From contig JAMLHL010000020.1 in NCBI GenBank assembly GCA_023957125.1, forward strand, positions 24,662-88,661: 64,000 bases of DNA. The letters run 5' to 3'. A program made the position numbers and the translations under genes. The DNA comes from Chitinophagaceae bacterium (lineage in GTDB: Bacteria > Bacteroidota > Bacteroidia > Chitinophagales > Chitinophagaceae). Positions 32,808 through 41,686 of this stretch are shown here, piece by piece. Numbering within the stretch: the stretch's first letter is position 1; each line of letters starts with the position of its first letter. The notes under the pieces are model-generated. The model was not told the origin of the DNA and made no database searches. It saw nothing but the letters and a program-made list of their open reading frames with translations.

Positions 32808-33761
32808 ATGAAAAAAATTTCATTCTTCGTTTTCCTGATGTCCACAGCCTTCCTTTCCATCTCTTATGCCCAAGATCAGAATATACAGGATCTGAAAGCG
32901 GAAGCCGCAAAAAGCATAACCAAAGATCCCAATGACACCGCTAACCAGGTGTGGAAAAAAGGCGGATTATTCAGTATTAATATTAACCAGGGCGCCCTCA
33001 GCAACTGGGCGGCCGGTGGTGATAAATCCTCCTTATCCGTCGCCTCCCTGCTTAATCTTTATGCTTTTTATAAAAAAGACAGGCAAATCTGGGACAATAC
33101 CTTAGACATCGCTTACGGCTTTGTAAATACCACCAGCCTGGGCAGCCGTAAAGCAGACGACCGGTTTGACTTTTTGTCCAAATATGGATATCAGTTCAGC
33201 AAAGACAGTTGGTATGCGAGCGCTTTGCTCAATTTCAGAACCCAGTTTACAAAAGGGTACACTTACCCGGGAGACGATCCCAAGGTGCTTACTTCCAACT
33301 TTTTTTCCCCGGCCTATATCCTTGTTTCTCCCGGGGTTACCTATCAGCCCAACAGCAATTTTTCTGTTTCCCTGTCGCCCGTTACAGGAAGATGGACCGT
33401 GGTTTCAGACAAAGTATTATCTGACGCCGGAGCATTTGGCGTAGATCCCGGGAAGACCATAAAAACAGAATTCGGCGCCTTCGGCACTGTCAATTACAAG
33501 GCCAATATCAGTGAAAACGCTTCCTACGCCGGGCGGCTGGATCTTTTTTCCAATTACCTGCACAATCCCCAGAACATAGACCTGTATATGACCAACATGC
33601 TGCTGGTGAAGGTAACCAAACTCATTACCGTAAGCCTTTCACTGGACATGATCTACGATGACGATGTGAAATCGGTAAATGCGGAAGGTAATCCTGCCGG
33701 ACCGAAAGTTCAGCTTAAGGAACTGATGGGTATCGGCTTGTCTTATCGTTTTAAAAACTAA
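32808..33761 (+). CDS. DUF3078 outer-membrane protein
   Basis: The 317-residue protein starts with a signal peptide (MKKISFFVFLMSTAFLSISYAQ). The mature part matches DUF3078: WKKGGLFSININQGALSNWAAGG followed by repeated amphipathic strands (LDIAYGFVNTTSLG, YASALLNFRTQFTKG, VSPGVTYQPNSNFSVSLSP, ELMGIGLSYRF) and a C-terminal aromatic strand, as expected for a beta barrel. Function unknown. The frame extends to 32787; the signal peptide and promoter support 32808. scpA follows after 10 bases. Confidence 0.9.
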   Translation: MKKISFFVFLMSTAFLSISYAQDQNIQDLKAEAAKSITKDPNDTANQVWKKGGLFSININQGALSNWAAGGDKSSLSVASLLNLYAFYKKDRQIWDNTLDIAYGFVNTTSLGSRKADDRFDFLSKYGYQFSKDSWYASALLNFRTQFTKGYTYPGDDPKVLTSNFFSPAYILVSPGVTYQPNSNFSVSLSPVTGRWTVVSDKVLSDAGAFGVDPGKTIKTEFGAFGTVNYKANISENASYAGRLDLFSNYLHNPQNIDLYMTNMLLVKVTKLITVSLSLDMIYDDDVKSVNAEGNPAGPKVQLKELMGIGLSYRFKN

Positions 33762-33771
33762 ATTCAAAGCT

Positions 33772-34554
33772 GTGAATACAGAATCGTATCAAATCAGGTT
33801 GCCGCAATTTGAAGGACCCTTCGACCTGCTGTTATTTTTCATCGAAAGGGATGAACTTGATATTTACGACATCCAGATCACCAGGATCATCAACGATTTT
33901 GTAAGCTATATGCACAGCATGGAAGAGCTCAGCATTGAACTCAGCAGCGAGTTCATTCTGTTCGTTTCCACCCTGATGCGTATCAAGGCAAAAATGCTGC
34001 TGCCCAGAAAGGAATTAGACGAGCAGGGCAATGAAATAGACCCTCGCCAGGAACTGGTGGACAAATTGCTGGAATACAAGCGGTTCAAAGAGGCTTCTAC
34101 GAAAATGGCGGAAATGGAAGCGGTACGCATGCTCATGGTAAAGAGAGGTAATATTCAAAAAGAAATGATCCAGGTGGGGCAGGAAGCCGGTGAAGGAACA
34201 GAGATACAGACCATCACCCTGTTTAAGCTGATGAAAGCCTTTGAACGGGTGATGCAGCGCGTACACGACCGCAACCACAAACCGCAGCACGTAGTTTATA
34301 ATTATAACTACACTATGGAAGACAGCAGGGAATATATGCTGGACATGGTGCACAGGCAGAAAACAGTAACCTTTGAAAAAATATTTGAAGTTTGCGAAAA
34401 CCGCATCCACGCGATATTTTTCTTTCTTTCCATGCTCGAATTGATACAGCAGAAATACATGCACGTCATCACCGGCGAAGGCAGAAACAATTTTATTGTA
34501 GAGTGGAATGAAAACCGGGAGGAACTGCTGGCGGAAGAGGAAAACGCTGAATGA
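33772..34554 (+). CDS. scpA: Segregation and condensation protein A
   Basis: ScpA is the kleisin that bridges SMC heads with ScpB in chromosome condensation. The 260-residue protein begins with GTG and has YQIRLPQFEGPFDLLLFFIERDELDIYDI (split across the SMC-binding helix), FVSYMHSMEEL, ILFVSTLMRIKAKMLLPRK, then an acidic/charged linker and a C-terminal winged helix (VTFEKIFEVCENRIHAIFFFLSMLELIQ). No scpB or smc nearby. Co-transcribed with the DUF3078 gene. Confidence 0.94.
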   Translation: MNTESYQIRLPQFEGPFDLLLFFIERDELDIYDIQITRIINDFVSYMHSMEELSIELSSEFILFVSTLMRIKAKMLLPRKELDEQGNEIDPRQELVDKLLEYKRFKEASTKMAEMEAVRMLMVKRGNIQKEMIQVGQEAGEGTEIQTITLFKLMKAFERVMQRVHDRNHKPQHVVYNYNYTMEDSREYMLDMVHRQKTVTFEKIFEVCENRIHAIFFFLSMLELIQQKYMHVITGEGRNNFIVEWNENREELLAEEENAE

Positions 34555-34613
34555 TATCGCCACTCATTCCATCATCCGGCGCCTGACGGGATGCTGAAGG
34601 GAAACAACTAAAT

Positions 34614-34672
34614 CAGCCGCGGATGCACGAATGGGATTTCAAAATCCTTTTATATTCATGCATCCATAGCAG
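34614..34672. repeat. Dispersed intergenic repeat, 'GCGGATGCACGAAT ... ATTCATGCATCC' type
   Basis: GCCGCGGATGCACGAAT (34616-34632) and ATTCATGCATCCATAGC (34654-34670) form an imperfect inverted repeat about a 21-base centre. It follows scpA and could act as its terminator, though no T run follows. Confidence 0.5.
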
Positions 34673-34695
34673 GTTCCTCCTTTGAGCAACCCGGC

Positions 34696-34730
34696 TTATG
34701 CGGTGTTATCTAGCAGACAACACCGCATAA
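34696..34730. repeat. Perfect 12-bp inverted repeat upstream of the dsbD promoter
   Basis: TTATGCGGTGTT (34696-34707) and AACACCGCATAA (34719-34730) with an 11-base centre. No T run follows, so it is a poor terminator. It ends 23 bases before the dsbD -7 box, so an operator is possible. Confidence 0.6.
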
Positions 34731-34753
34731 CTTCCAACATAAAGTGTAACCAT

Positions 34754-34761
34754 TACCTTTG
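34754..34761 (+). promoter_or_regulatory. -7 element for dsbD
   Basis: TACCTTTG, exact match to TAnnTTTG; leader about 30 bases to the start at 34798. Confidence 0.6.
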
Positions 34762-34797
34762 CAGCATATTATTACACTCCAATGGTTGCAATATTGT

Positions 34798-36738
34798 ATG
34801 ACACATAAATTTTTATTTTTTCCTGTCTTTCTCCTGACCCTTTTTTGCAGCGCCCAGGAAAATCCCCTGCAGTGGGAAGTGAGCAGCAGTAAGCACAACG
34901 ACAGTTCCTATACCCTGGTTGTGAAAGCAGTGCTGGCAGAAAAATGGCATATCTATGCAGATTCCGTTGCCAACCTTGACCTGGCTGGTTTACACCTTAC
35001 CTGGGATGACGATGACGTACAAAAAGAAGGTCCACCAACTGCCTCTCCGAAAGCATCCTCCTTTGACGATCCCATATTTGACAACAAAACACTTAACGTT
35101 TATACGGGTGGTTTTACCTTTAGCCAGAAAGTACTGATCCGGGGGATGGTTCCGGGTTCCCTAAAAATACAATTATCGGGCTTCGCTTCCAACAATGAAG
35201 AATTTCTTCCCCTTGAGGGCAGCCAAACCGTGCATTTTGAAGGCGGCGTTTCAACCGCCTCCGCCAGCCAGATCAAACTGCCCGGGGTGGATCTGAAAAA
35301 TCCCGCCGCTCCCTGCGGAGATGAAACACAATCCGGGCAAGGACTCCTTACTGTTTTCTTGCTGGGATTCGTAGGCGGGATCATCGCCTTACTTACGCCC
35401 TGCGTCTTCCCCATGATCCCGGTTACGGTTTCTTTTTTCACCAACAGAGCTTCCAACCGGCAACAAGCCATCCGGAACGGCCTACTTTACGGCTTCTTTA
35501 TCTTCCTGATCTATGTGTTGGCCAGTATTCCTTTCCACATCATCGGAAATGTGCAACCCGAAATATTTAATAATATTTCCACCAATGCCTGGCTGAATGT
35601 TTTCTTCTTCGCTGTCTTCATTTTCTTCGCGATCTCCTTTTTCGGTTATTTTGAAATAACACTGCCTTCGTCCATAGCAGGCAAGGCGGATGCCAAAAGT
35701 AACCTGAGCAGTATCACGGGCATCTTCTTTATGGCTTTAACGCTGGTGATCGTTTCCTTTTCCTGCACGGGGGTAATTTTAGGTACCCTGCTGGTAGGCA
35801 CCGCCTCCGAAGGCGCCTGGTCGCTCACCAGCGGAATGGCGGGCTTTGGCACCTCCCTGGCGCTGCCCTTCGCGCTTTTCGCCATGTTCCCCAACTGGTT
35901 AAAATCACTGCCCAAAAGCGGCGGATGGCTGGATACCGTAAAAAAGATCCTGGCCTTCATAGAGCTGGCATTGGCCTTCAAATTCCTTTCCAATGCCGAT
36001 CTGGTGGAACACTGGGGTTTGTTAAAACGCGAGGTGTTTATGGGTATCTGGCTATTGATCTCCGTAGGATTGGGTTGCTATCTCTTTGGCTGGTTGCGGT
36101 TACCACACGATCATAAAGGACAAAAAATATCCCTTACCCGGAAGGTACTGGGTATCCTGGCTTTTCTTTTTGCCTTATATCTGGCGCCCGGGCTTACGTC
36201 CACACCTTATGCCAACCTGAAGCTCCTGAGTGGATTCCCTCCGCCTCTCAGCTATAGCATTTACGGCAATGCAAACATCCGGGGAAAAGGCGTGGAGGCG
36301 CATGCCACCAACAATTTTGAAGAAGCGGTACAACTTGCTTTCCGGCAAAATAAGCCGATCCTTATTGATTTCACCGGGTGGGCCTGCGTTAACTGCCGCA
36401 AAATGGAAGAACAGGTTTGGACCCGCCCTGAAATATCCTCCCTGCTCCGGGATAAATTCATCCTGGTATCGCTTTATGTTGACGATCGAAAGAAACTCCC
36501 CCCCTCCGGCAGGTTTACCTACACCTTTGCCGATGGAAAAGAGAAGGACATCGAAACCATCGGCGATAAATGGGCCACCTTCCAGACTGAAAACTTCGGA
36601 AAATCCACCCAGCCTTTGTACGTGATTATAAGTCCTTCCGGAGAGTTGATGACCCATCCGCTGGGTTACACCCCCAATGCAAAAGAGTATGAAGACTGGC
36701 TGAATTGCGGCTTGCAGGCATATAGTGCAAATCAATAA
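34798..36738 (+). CDS. dsbD: Thiol:disulfide interchange protein DsbD
   Basis: DsbD carries electrons from cytoplasmic thioredoxin across the inner membrane to periplasmic thiol enzymes. The 646-residue protein shows all three parts: signal peptide (ending LFCSAQ) and N-terminal beta domain to ~170; a polytopic region (~190-475) with paired cysteines in LTPCVFPMIPVTVSFF and VSFSCTGVILGTLL; and a C-terminal thioredoxin domain with GWACVNCRKMEEQVW. The frame begins at 34759, but the signal peptide sets the start at 34798. A C1 peptidase gene follows. Confidence 0.93.
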   Translation: MTHKFLFFPVFLLTLFCSAQENPLQWEVSSSKHNDSSYTLVVKAVLAEKWHIYADSVANLDLAGLHLTWDDDDVQKEGPPTASPKASSFDDPIFDNKTLNVYTGGFTFSQKVLIRGMVPGSLKIQLSGFASNNEEFLPLEGSQTVHFEGGVSTASASQIKLPGVDLKNPAAPCGDETQSGQGLLTVFLLGFVGGIIALLTPCVFPMIPVTVSFFTNRASNRQQAIRNGLLYGFFIFLIYVLASIPFHIIGNVQPEIFNNISTNAWLNVFFFAVFIFFAISFFGYFEITLPSSIAGKADAKSNLSSITGIFFMALTLVIVSFSCTGVILGTLLVGTASEGAWSLTSGMAGFGTSLALPFALFAMFPNWLKSLPKSGGWLDTVKKILAFIELALAFKFLSNADLVEHWGLLKREVFMGIWLLISVGLGCYLFGWLRLPHDHKGQKISLTRKVLGILAFLFALYLAPGLTSTPYANLKLLSGFPPPLSYSIYGNANIRGKGVEAHATNNFEEAVQLAFRQNKPILIDFTGWACVNCRKMEEQVWTRPEISSLLRDKFILVSLYVDDRKKLPPSGRFTYTFADGKEKDIETIGDKWATFQTENFGKSTQPLYVIISPSGELMTHPLGYTPNAKEYEDWLNCGLQAYSANQ

Positions 36739-36774
36739 AATCATCTATATTTAGTTTTCTAAAACCATGAATGT

Positions 36775-38379
36775 ATGCCCATCCGAATGACCGATGATCC
36801 CGGCGACCGGGAAGAACAATTTAATGACGCCGGGGGAGAACGGCAAAGCAGAGGGGGCTCGGGGGGCGGATTAATAGCACTCTTGCCGCTGCTTTTGCGC
36901 ATTTTCGGGATTAAGGGTATCCTGGTGATAGCGGCAATCGGGATCGGAGGCTACTTTTTACTCGGGCCGGGCGGCTGTGGAAACATAATGAGCCAGGCAG
37001 GACAATTGGCTACCGGTGGCATCCTTGATCCGCAACAATTTCAAAAAGCCAGTATTTACGAAGCCCTTGAAGATGATAATACAAAAAATCCGCTGCCGGA
37101 GGCTGCTAACCTGCAACAATATGCGCCGCAGGTGGGCAACCAGGGGGAACAGGGAAGTTGCGTGGCGTGGAGCAGCGCATACGCGGCAAGAACGATCCTG
37201 GAGGCCTCGCGCACGGGGCAAAAACCCGACGATGTAAAATTCAGCCCTTCCTTTTTATACAACCAGATTGGACTGCAGGGCTGCCAGGGCTCCTATATTT
37301 TAAGAGCGATGGAATACATGACCCGGCAGGGCTCATTACCATACGAACAATTTCCCTACACCGACCAGGATTGCAGCCGGCAGCCATCAGGCACATTGAT
37401 CCAACAGGCGGAACAATTCAGGATGCGGGGATTTAACCGGCTGACCCAAGGCAACAACACAGACGTATTAGACGTACGCGCCATCAAAGAAAACCTGGCC
37501 CAGGGAGCCCCGGTAGTAATTGGAATGATGGTGGGAGAAAGCTATATGCAGCCTATGTTGGGTAAAGACGTATGGATACCCGAACCGGGAGACGCGGGGA
37601 TGATGGGATTCGGAGGTCATGCGCAATGTGTGGTGGGATATGATGATACCCAATACGGGGGCTCCTTCCTGATCATGAACAGCTGGGGACCGGAATGGGG
37701 CAACAATGGTTTTGCCTGGGTAAGGTATCCGGATTTTAAACGGTATGTAAAAGAAGCATACGGGCTGGAACCTATGACTAAAACCGCCGAAGCCTCCAGT
37801 CCTGTTCTGACCTGCGAAATTGGCCTGGTGGAAGTGCAGTATGATGGCAAAAAAACGAGCCCTAAAGGCTATATTCCCCTGCATAAAAACAGTGGTGATA
37901 ACCGTTTTGAAACGCTTGCGCCGGTTGACACCGGAACCCGGTTTAAAATGGAGGTGAAAAACAACAGCGAATGTTATACCTATATCTTCGGCAAAGAAAC
38001 CGACGGTACCAGTTATACTTTGTTCCCATATCCCGAAGCGTCCAATCCTTCTGCCACCAGGTATTCTCCTTTCTGCGGCATTACCGGCTACCGGCTTTTT
38101 CCAAAAGACAAAAGTATGACACCCGACAGCACCGGCGTAAAGGATGTAATAGCCATCATAGTCAGCAAGCAGCCCATAGACTGGTATAAACTGAACCAGG
38201 AAATCAGCAAGCAGCCCCAAACCGACTTTGCCTATAGGCTCAACCATACGCTTCAACAGCAAACTGCACCCCATATACAATATCAGAGTACGGCGGCGGG
38301 GACCATTAAACTGGAAGGGCTGGTAACCACCGGTCAGTTAGCCTTCTGTATAGTGGAAATCAACAAACAAAAATCCTAA
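36775..38379 (+). CDS. Membrane-anchored C1 (papain-like) cysteine peptidase
   Basis: The 534-residue protein has an acidic, Gly/Ser-rich N terminus (1-32), one membrane anchor (~33-64: LIALLPLLLRIFGIKG and VIAAIGIGGYFLLG), then a C1 domain with oxyanion Gln123, catalytic Cys129 (NQGEQGSCVAWS), His282 (GGHAQCVVGYDD) and Asn302 (MNSWGPEWGNNGFAWV). After ~350 a beta-rich domain resembles DUF4384 (KMEVKNNSECYTYIFG, DVIAIIVSKQPIDWY). The catalytic triad is complete, so it should be active, probably facing the periplasm. Substrates unknown. It is 36 bases after dsbD, likely the same unit. Confidence 0.9.
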   Translation: MPIRMTDDPGDREEQFNDAGGERQSRGGSGGGLIALLPLLLRIFGIKGILVIAAIGIGGYFLLGPGGCGNIMSQAGQLATGGILDPQQFQKASIYEALEDDNTKNPLPEAANLQQYAPQVGNQGEQGSCVAWSSAYAARTILEASRTGQKPDDVKFSPSFLYNQIGLQGCQGSYILRAMEYMTRQGSLPYEQFPYTDQDCSRQPSGTLIQQAEQFRMRGFNRLTQGNNTDVLDVRAIKENLAQGAPVVIGMMVGESYMQPMLGKDVWIPEPGDAGMMGFGGHAQCVVGYDDTQYGGSFLIMNSWGPEWGNNGFAWVRYPDFKRYVKEAYGLEPMTKTAEASSPVLTCEIGLVEVQYDGKKTSPKGYIPLHKNSGDNRFETLAPVDTGTRFKMEVKNNSECYTYIFGKETDGTSYTLFPYPEASNPSATRYSPFCGITGYRLFPKDKSMTPDSTGVKDVIAIIVSKQPIDWYKLNQEISKQPQTDFAYRLNHTLQQQTAPHIQYQSTAAGTIKLEGLVTTGQLAFCIVEINKQKS

Positions 38380-38412
38380 AAACGATTTTTATTCTTTACC
38401 CAAACTTACCAT

Positions 38413-38889
38413 ATGAACGCATTTATGACCATGGTCCGCCGTCCTCTCAGGATGCGGCTGTTCCTGTTGACCCATCTGCCGGCTGCATATTTCTCCGGCA
38501 TCAGGATAAAATCTATTACCGAAGAGAAATGTGTTGTTACCGTTCCCTACACCTGGTTTACAAAAAATCCATTTAAATCCACCTATTTTGCCTGCCTGGC
38601 CATGGCCGCGGAGATGAGCACAGGCGCTCTTGCATTATCCAACATTCACGGACAAAAGCCGGCGGTGTCCATGCTACTGACTGAAATCAGTGGCGAGTAT
38701 TTAAAAAAAGCTACGGGCATCACTTCTTTTGTGTGCAGGGACGGGATCGCTTTGCGGGACGCCATAGAAGAAGCTGTGGCGGCCAATGGCAGTAATATAA
38801 TTACCGTGAATACTATGGGGACTAATGAAACGGGGGAAATAGTGGCTTCGTTCAACCTCACCTGGTCGTTCAAGGTTAAAACCAGGTAA
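38413..38889 (+). CDS. DUF4442 hotdog-fold (thioesterase-like) protein
   Basis: The protein has 158 residues, no signal peptide. The family core is visible: a basic N terminus (RRPLRMRLFL), RIKSITEEKCVVTVPYTWFTKNPF, STYFACLAMAAEMSTGALAL (the hotdog central helix) and C-terminal strands ETGEIVASFNLTWSFKVK. Related proteins are annotated as acyl-CoA thioesterase-like, without proven substrate. It is 33 bases after the C1 peptidase gene. Confidence 0.85.
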   Translation: MNAFMTMVRRPLRMRLFLLTHLPAAYFSGIRIKSITEEKCVVTVPYTWFTKNPFKSTYFACLAMAAEMSTGALALSNIHGQKPAVSMLLTEISGEYLKKATGITSFVCRDGIALRDAIEEAVAANGSNIITVNTMGTNETGEIVASFNLTWSFKVKTR

Positions 38890-39060
38890 AAGGCCAACAT
38901 ATAAAATTTTCCCAAAGGTGTATTTCAATACCTGTTATCCATATATAAATCAGTAACTTTATATTATATAGAGATCAAAAAAATTTGGTCAGGAACGAAA
39001 AATACGTTACAGTACCCTCCATTGAGAAGATTATTTTTGTCATCATAAAATAATAATATT

Positions 39061-39330
39061 ATGAGAGTAGATTCAAAGGTATTACTGGGTTTGTTAGCCG
39101 GAGCCGCCGTAGGCGCCATAGCCGGTATTCTTTTTGCCCCTGACAAGGGTTCTGAAACCAGGAAAAAAATAAGACAAAACACTGCCGATCTGGGCGACCA
39201 GTTGAAGGATTCTTTCAATGATTTCGTGGACACAGTGAAAGATAAATACCAGAATGCGCGGGAAGATGTGGAAGATGCGGTAGAAAAAGGAAAATCGGCA
39301 ATCCTCAGCCGTGCCGCCAAAAACAGTTAA
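39061..39330 (+). CDS. YtxH domain protein
   Basis: The 89-residue protein is one membrane segment (SKVLLGLLAGAAVGAIAGILFAP is the YtxH signature, here given in part as GAAVGAIAGILFAP) followed by a charged helix with DKGSETRKKI and repeated D/K/E. YtxH proteins are small general-stress membrane proteins of unknown mechanism. A TATTTTTG lies at 39032-39039. The next genes encode a holin-like protein and a helical protein, the usual company. Confidence 0.92.
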   Translation: MRVDSKVLLGLLAGAAVGAIAGILFAPDKGSETRKKIRQNTADLGDQLKDSFNDFVDTVKDKYQNAREDVEDAVEKGKSAILSRAAKNS

Positions 39331-39390
39331 CAACTACGGCGCTTTACGGTAGCATATAAGTTAATTGAGAGACGTCTGTAATATACATTA

Positions 39391-39398
39391 TACATTTG
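39391..39398 (+). promoter_or_regulatory. -7 element for the holin-like gene pair
   Basis: TACATTTG, 28 bases before the ATG at 39427. An ATTG lies at 39364-39367, 23 bases upstream, slightly too far. Confidence 0.45.
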
Positions 39399-39426
39399 GT
39401 ACGCTTAACCCATAAAATATAAACGG

Positions 39427-39771
39427 ATGAAAGAATCAGCTTCCGAAAATATCACTACGCTTGTGAATGATATGGGGCGTTATGTTGAAACGAAAGCAGA
39501 ACTATGGAAATTAAAAGCCATTGATAAAACCACGGATGTTGCGTCATCTTTAGTGGCGCAAATATTGCTTTATATTATCATTTTGATCGGGATCATAGCG
39601 CTCAATATTGGCATTGCTTTATTGATAGGGAAATGGATTGGAGAAGCATTTTACGGCTTCTTTATTATAGCCGGCTTTTATTTTTTACTGGGAATAGTTA
39701 TGTATTTAGCCAGGAACAGTTTGATAAAAACGCCTCTCCTGAATGCCTTTATCAATAAATTACTGAAATGA
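39427..39771 (+). CDS. Phage-holin-family (holin-X-like) membrane protein
   Basis: The 114-residue protein has an amphipathic N-terminal helix (~1-40, KAELWKLKAIDKTTDVAS), then two membrane hairpins (~45-70 and ~78-100), and a short basic tail. This matches the Phage_holin_3_6 family, common on bacterial chromosomes outside prophages. No lysis genes are near, so a phage role is unlikely; the context is a YtxH-linked stress cluster. It overlaps the next gene by 4 bases (ATGA). Confidence 0.85.
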   Translation: MKESASENITTLVNDMGRYVETKAELWKLKAIDKTTDVASSLVAQILLYIIILIGIIALNIGIALLIGKWIGEAFYGFFIIAGFYFLLGIVMYLARNSLIKTPLLNAFINKLLK

Positions 39772-40148
39772 GCAATCCCAAAAATTCAGACGAGTTGAAG
39801 GCCAGGATCCGGGAATTGGAGACCCAGACCCTGGAGATGGAAGAGGCGCTGAGAATGCGGCTGGAAGCAACCTATGACAGCCTCAAACCCGTCAATCTGT
39901 TGAAAAGCACGATCCGGGGCATCACTTCAGATGCTGATTTGAAAAACGGGATACTTTCATCCCTGGTTCAATTCGGGCTTGACTTCTTAGGCGGCAGCCT
40001 GCTCTGGAACCGGACGGGAAGTATTACCAAAAAGGCCATAGGCGCCGCTCTGCGCCTGGGAGCCACCGGGAAGGGAGCCGGGAAGAGTTTCAGAATCTGG
40101 AAAAAATTCTTAAGCAACTTGTTTACCAAAGATAGTAAAGCGGCATAG
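39768..40148 (+). CDS. Helical protein of unknown function coupled to the holin-like gene
   Basis: The 126-residue protein has an N-terminal charged coiled coil (~5-40, ELKARIRELETQTLEMEEAL), a middle with a hydrophobic stretch (GILSSLVQFGLDFLGGSLLW), and a basic C terminus (GKGAGKSFRIWKKFLSNLF). Start overlaps the preceding stop as ATGA, a sign of coupled translation. I do not recognise a named domain; the three-gene order YtxH, holin-like, this protein suggests a shared envelope role. Confidence 0.75.
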   Translation: MSNPKNSDELKARIRELETQTLEMEEALRMRLEATYDSLKPVNLLKSTIRGITSDADLKNGILSSLVQFGLDFLGGSLLWNRTGSITKKAIGAALRLGATGKGAGKSFRIWKKFLSNLFTKDSKAA

Positions 40149-40336
40149 CAAATGCATTGGAAGATGCGTTGGAATCAGTGGCGAATACGATCTGTATTCC
40201 TTATAACCGGGTGCATCCCCAATTCCTACAGGGGTGAGGCAGAACTCACTACCGGTCGGTTTTCCACTGCAGGTAGAGCGAAATCCGGGATATTCCCCTT
40301 ATTGCCTTATTAGGAATAATTTTCTATCTTTCCTCT

Positions 40337-41032
40337 ATGGAGCATCAGCATCTTGTAAGAAAACTATTCGCCATTCTCATTTTTATAGGGATTTGCAGTC
40401 GTGCAAATGCTCAAAATTGCGGCTCCTTTCTTCTGCTGCAGAATAATAAAACCATTACGCTTGATTTGTACAACAAGCGGGGACTTGCCAATGGTAAGAT
40501 CGTTTATAAAACCTCTTCAAGAAATATCAGGGGCAATACCATCACGGCTACCGTCCAAACCCGTTTGCTCGACAAAGACGGCAAATCAATCAACCACGGA
40601 ACAAGCAAGGTTAAATGCGCCAACGGGATCATCATGATGGATATGAACCTGTTTCTGCCTCAACAGCAGGTTGAACAATTTAACCAGATAACAGCAAAAG
40701 TAAAGGAAGGCTCCCTGGAATACCCGGCCAACATCAATCCCGGCAGTGAGCTCAGGGACGGCTCGTTTATGATGGAAATGGACAACAAAGGGATAAAGCA
40801 AACCCTGAAGATGCAAATCTTCAACCGAAAAGCAAAAGGCGTTGAGAAGATCACCACCAAAGCAGGCTCCTGGAATTGCATCATCATCAACTACCAGGTA
40901 AAGTTGAATATTCAAACCGGTCCTATTGACATCCCGTTAAACTATGAAGTAACGGAATGGTTTGCACCGGAATTTGGTATTATAAAAACCGTCAGCGAAG
41001 CCGGTACTGCGGAAATTGCGGCAATACAATAA
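40337..41032 (+). CDS. Exported DUF3108-like protein
   Basis: The 231-residue protein has a signal peptide (to about 25, ending SRANAQ). The mature part is a beta-sandwich-like chain in the style of DUF3108/TapB proteins: LDLYNKRGLANGKIVYK, GNTITATVQTRLLDKDG, VEKITTKAGSWNCIIINYQ, and a final EVTEWFAPEFGIIKTVSE. The GSW-x-C/V and W-x-APEFG-I-VK pattern is typical. Function unknown. Confidence 0.75.
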   Translation: MEHQHLVRKLFAILIFIGICSRANAQNCGSFLLLQNNKTITLDLYNKRGLANGKIVYKTSSRNIRGNTITATVQTRLLDKDGKSINHGTSKVKCANGIIMMDMNLFLPQQQVEQFNQITAKVKEGSLEYPANINPGSELRDGSFMMEMDNKGIKQTLKMQIFNRKAKGVEKITTKAGSWNCIIINYQVKLNIQTGPIDIPLNYEVTEWFAPEFGIIKTVSEAGTAEIAAIQ

Positions 41033-41176
41033 GTACCACTTTTATTTTAAACCTATAGCGGCTCACAAACGCGCTGATTTTCGGGGACGGAACCTCTCCA
41101 TTCTGCGGTGTCTTTCTGTATAATCCGCGGGTATTTTTATGCAGACGCTGCGCACCAGCAGTATTACTAAGCTTTC

Positions 41177-41641
41177 TTATCCTCCTCCCAGCGCTTCCAA
41201 CACTATTTCCCCATCCCTTGAAGGTCTTATTTCCACTTTGGAGGGTACCACAAATACACCCGTGGGATAAATTTTCTTTACGCTTTGCATCAGTTCCCCG
41301 GCTTCTTCCCTGGTCAGGAAATTTCCTATCTGCACCTTAAAATAAGGAGAATGATAAATAAGATAGGTATTTTCACCGGGAAAATCAGCCAACATGCGGG
41401 TTTTAATGGAAATTGCTTTATTCCGGTCGTTGGTATTGATCACCTGCACCCGGAACCCCTGTAAGGTTTTAAGGGTTTTATAATAAATCTCCTCATTCAC
41501 CTCGCGGCTCTTCTTTACCAGCAAATCCAGTCTTTGGTCTTTAACCACCGAAATATTCTCCAGGGTATCGTTTGCCCCTGCCTGACCCATAACACCGGAA
41601 AGGGAAAAAAGAAGGACGAAAAAAAAACTGGTTTTTTGCAT
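41177..41641 (-). CDS. Exported SPOR domain protein
   Basis: The 154-residue protein has a signal peptide (to about 21) and a C-terminal SPOR-like domain: GFRVQVINTNDRNKAISIK, HSPYFKVQIGNFLTREEAGELMQSVKK. SPOR domains bind denuded septal peptidoglycan. The middle is a short helical linker. It lies 45 bases downstream of secA on the same strand. Confidence 0.85.
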   Translation of the reverse strand: MQKTSFFFVLLFSLSGVMGQAGANDTLENISVVKDQRLDLLVKKSREVNEEIYYKTLKTLQGFRVQVINTNDRNKAISIKTRMLADFPGENTYLIYHSPYFKVQIGNFLTREEAGELMQSVKKIYPTGVFVVPSKVEIRPSRDGEIVLEALGGG

Positions 41642-41686
41642 ATGGGCATTTTTTAAATGAACGATACCAATGAACGGATAACGAGA

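Noticed and set aside
39427..39771. Prophage remnant suggested by the holin-like gene
   Set aside because: No other phage genes; the family is common on chromosomes beside YtxH genes.
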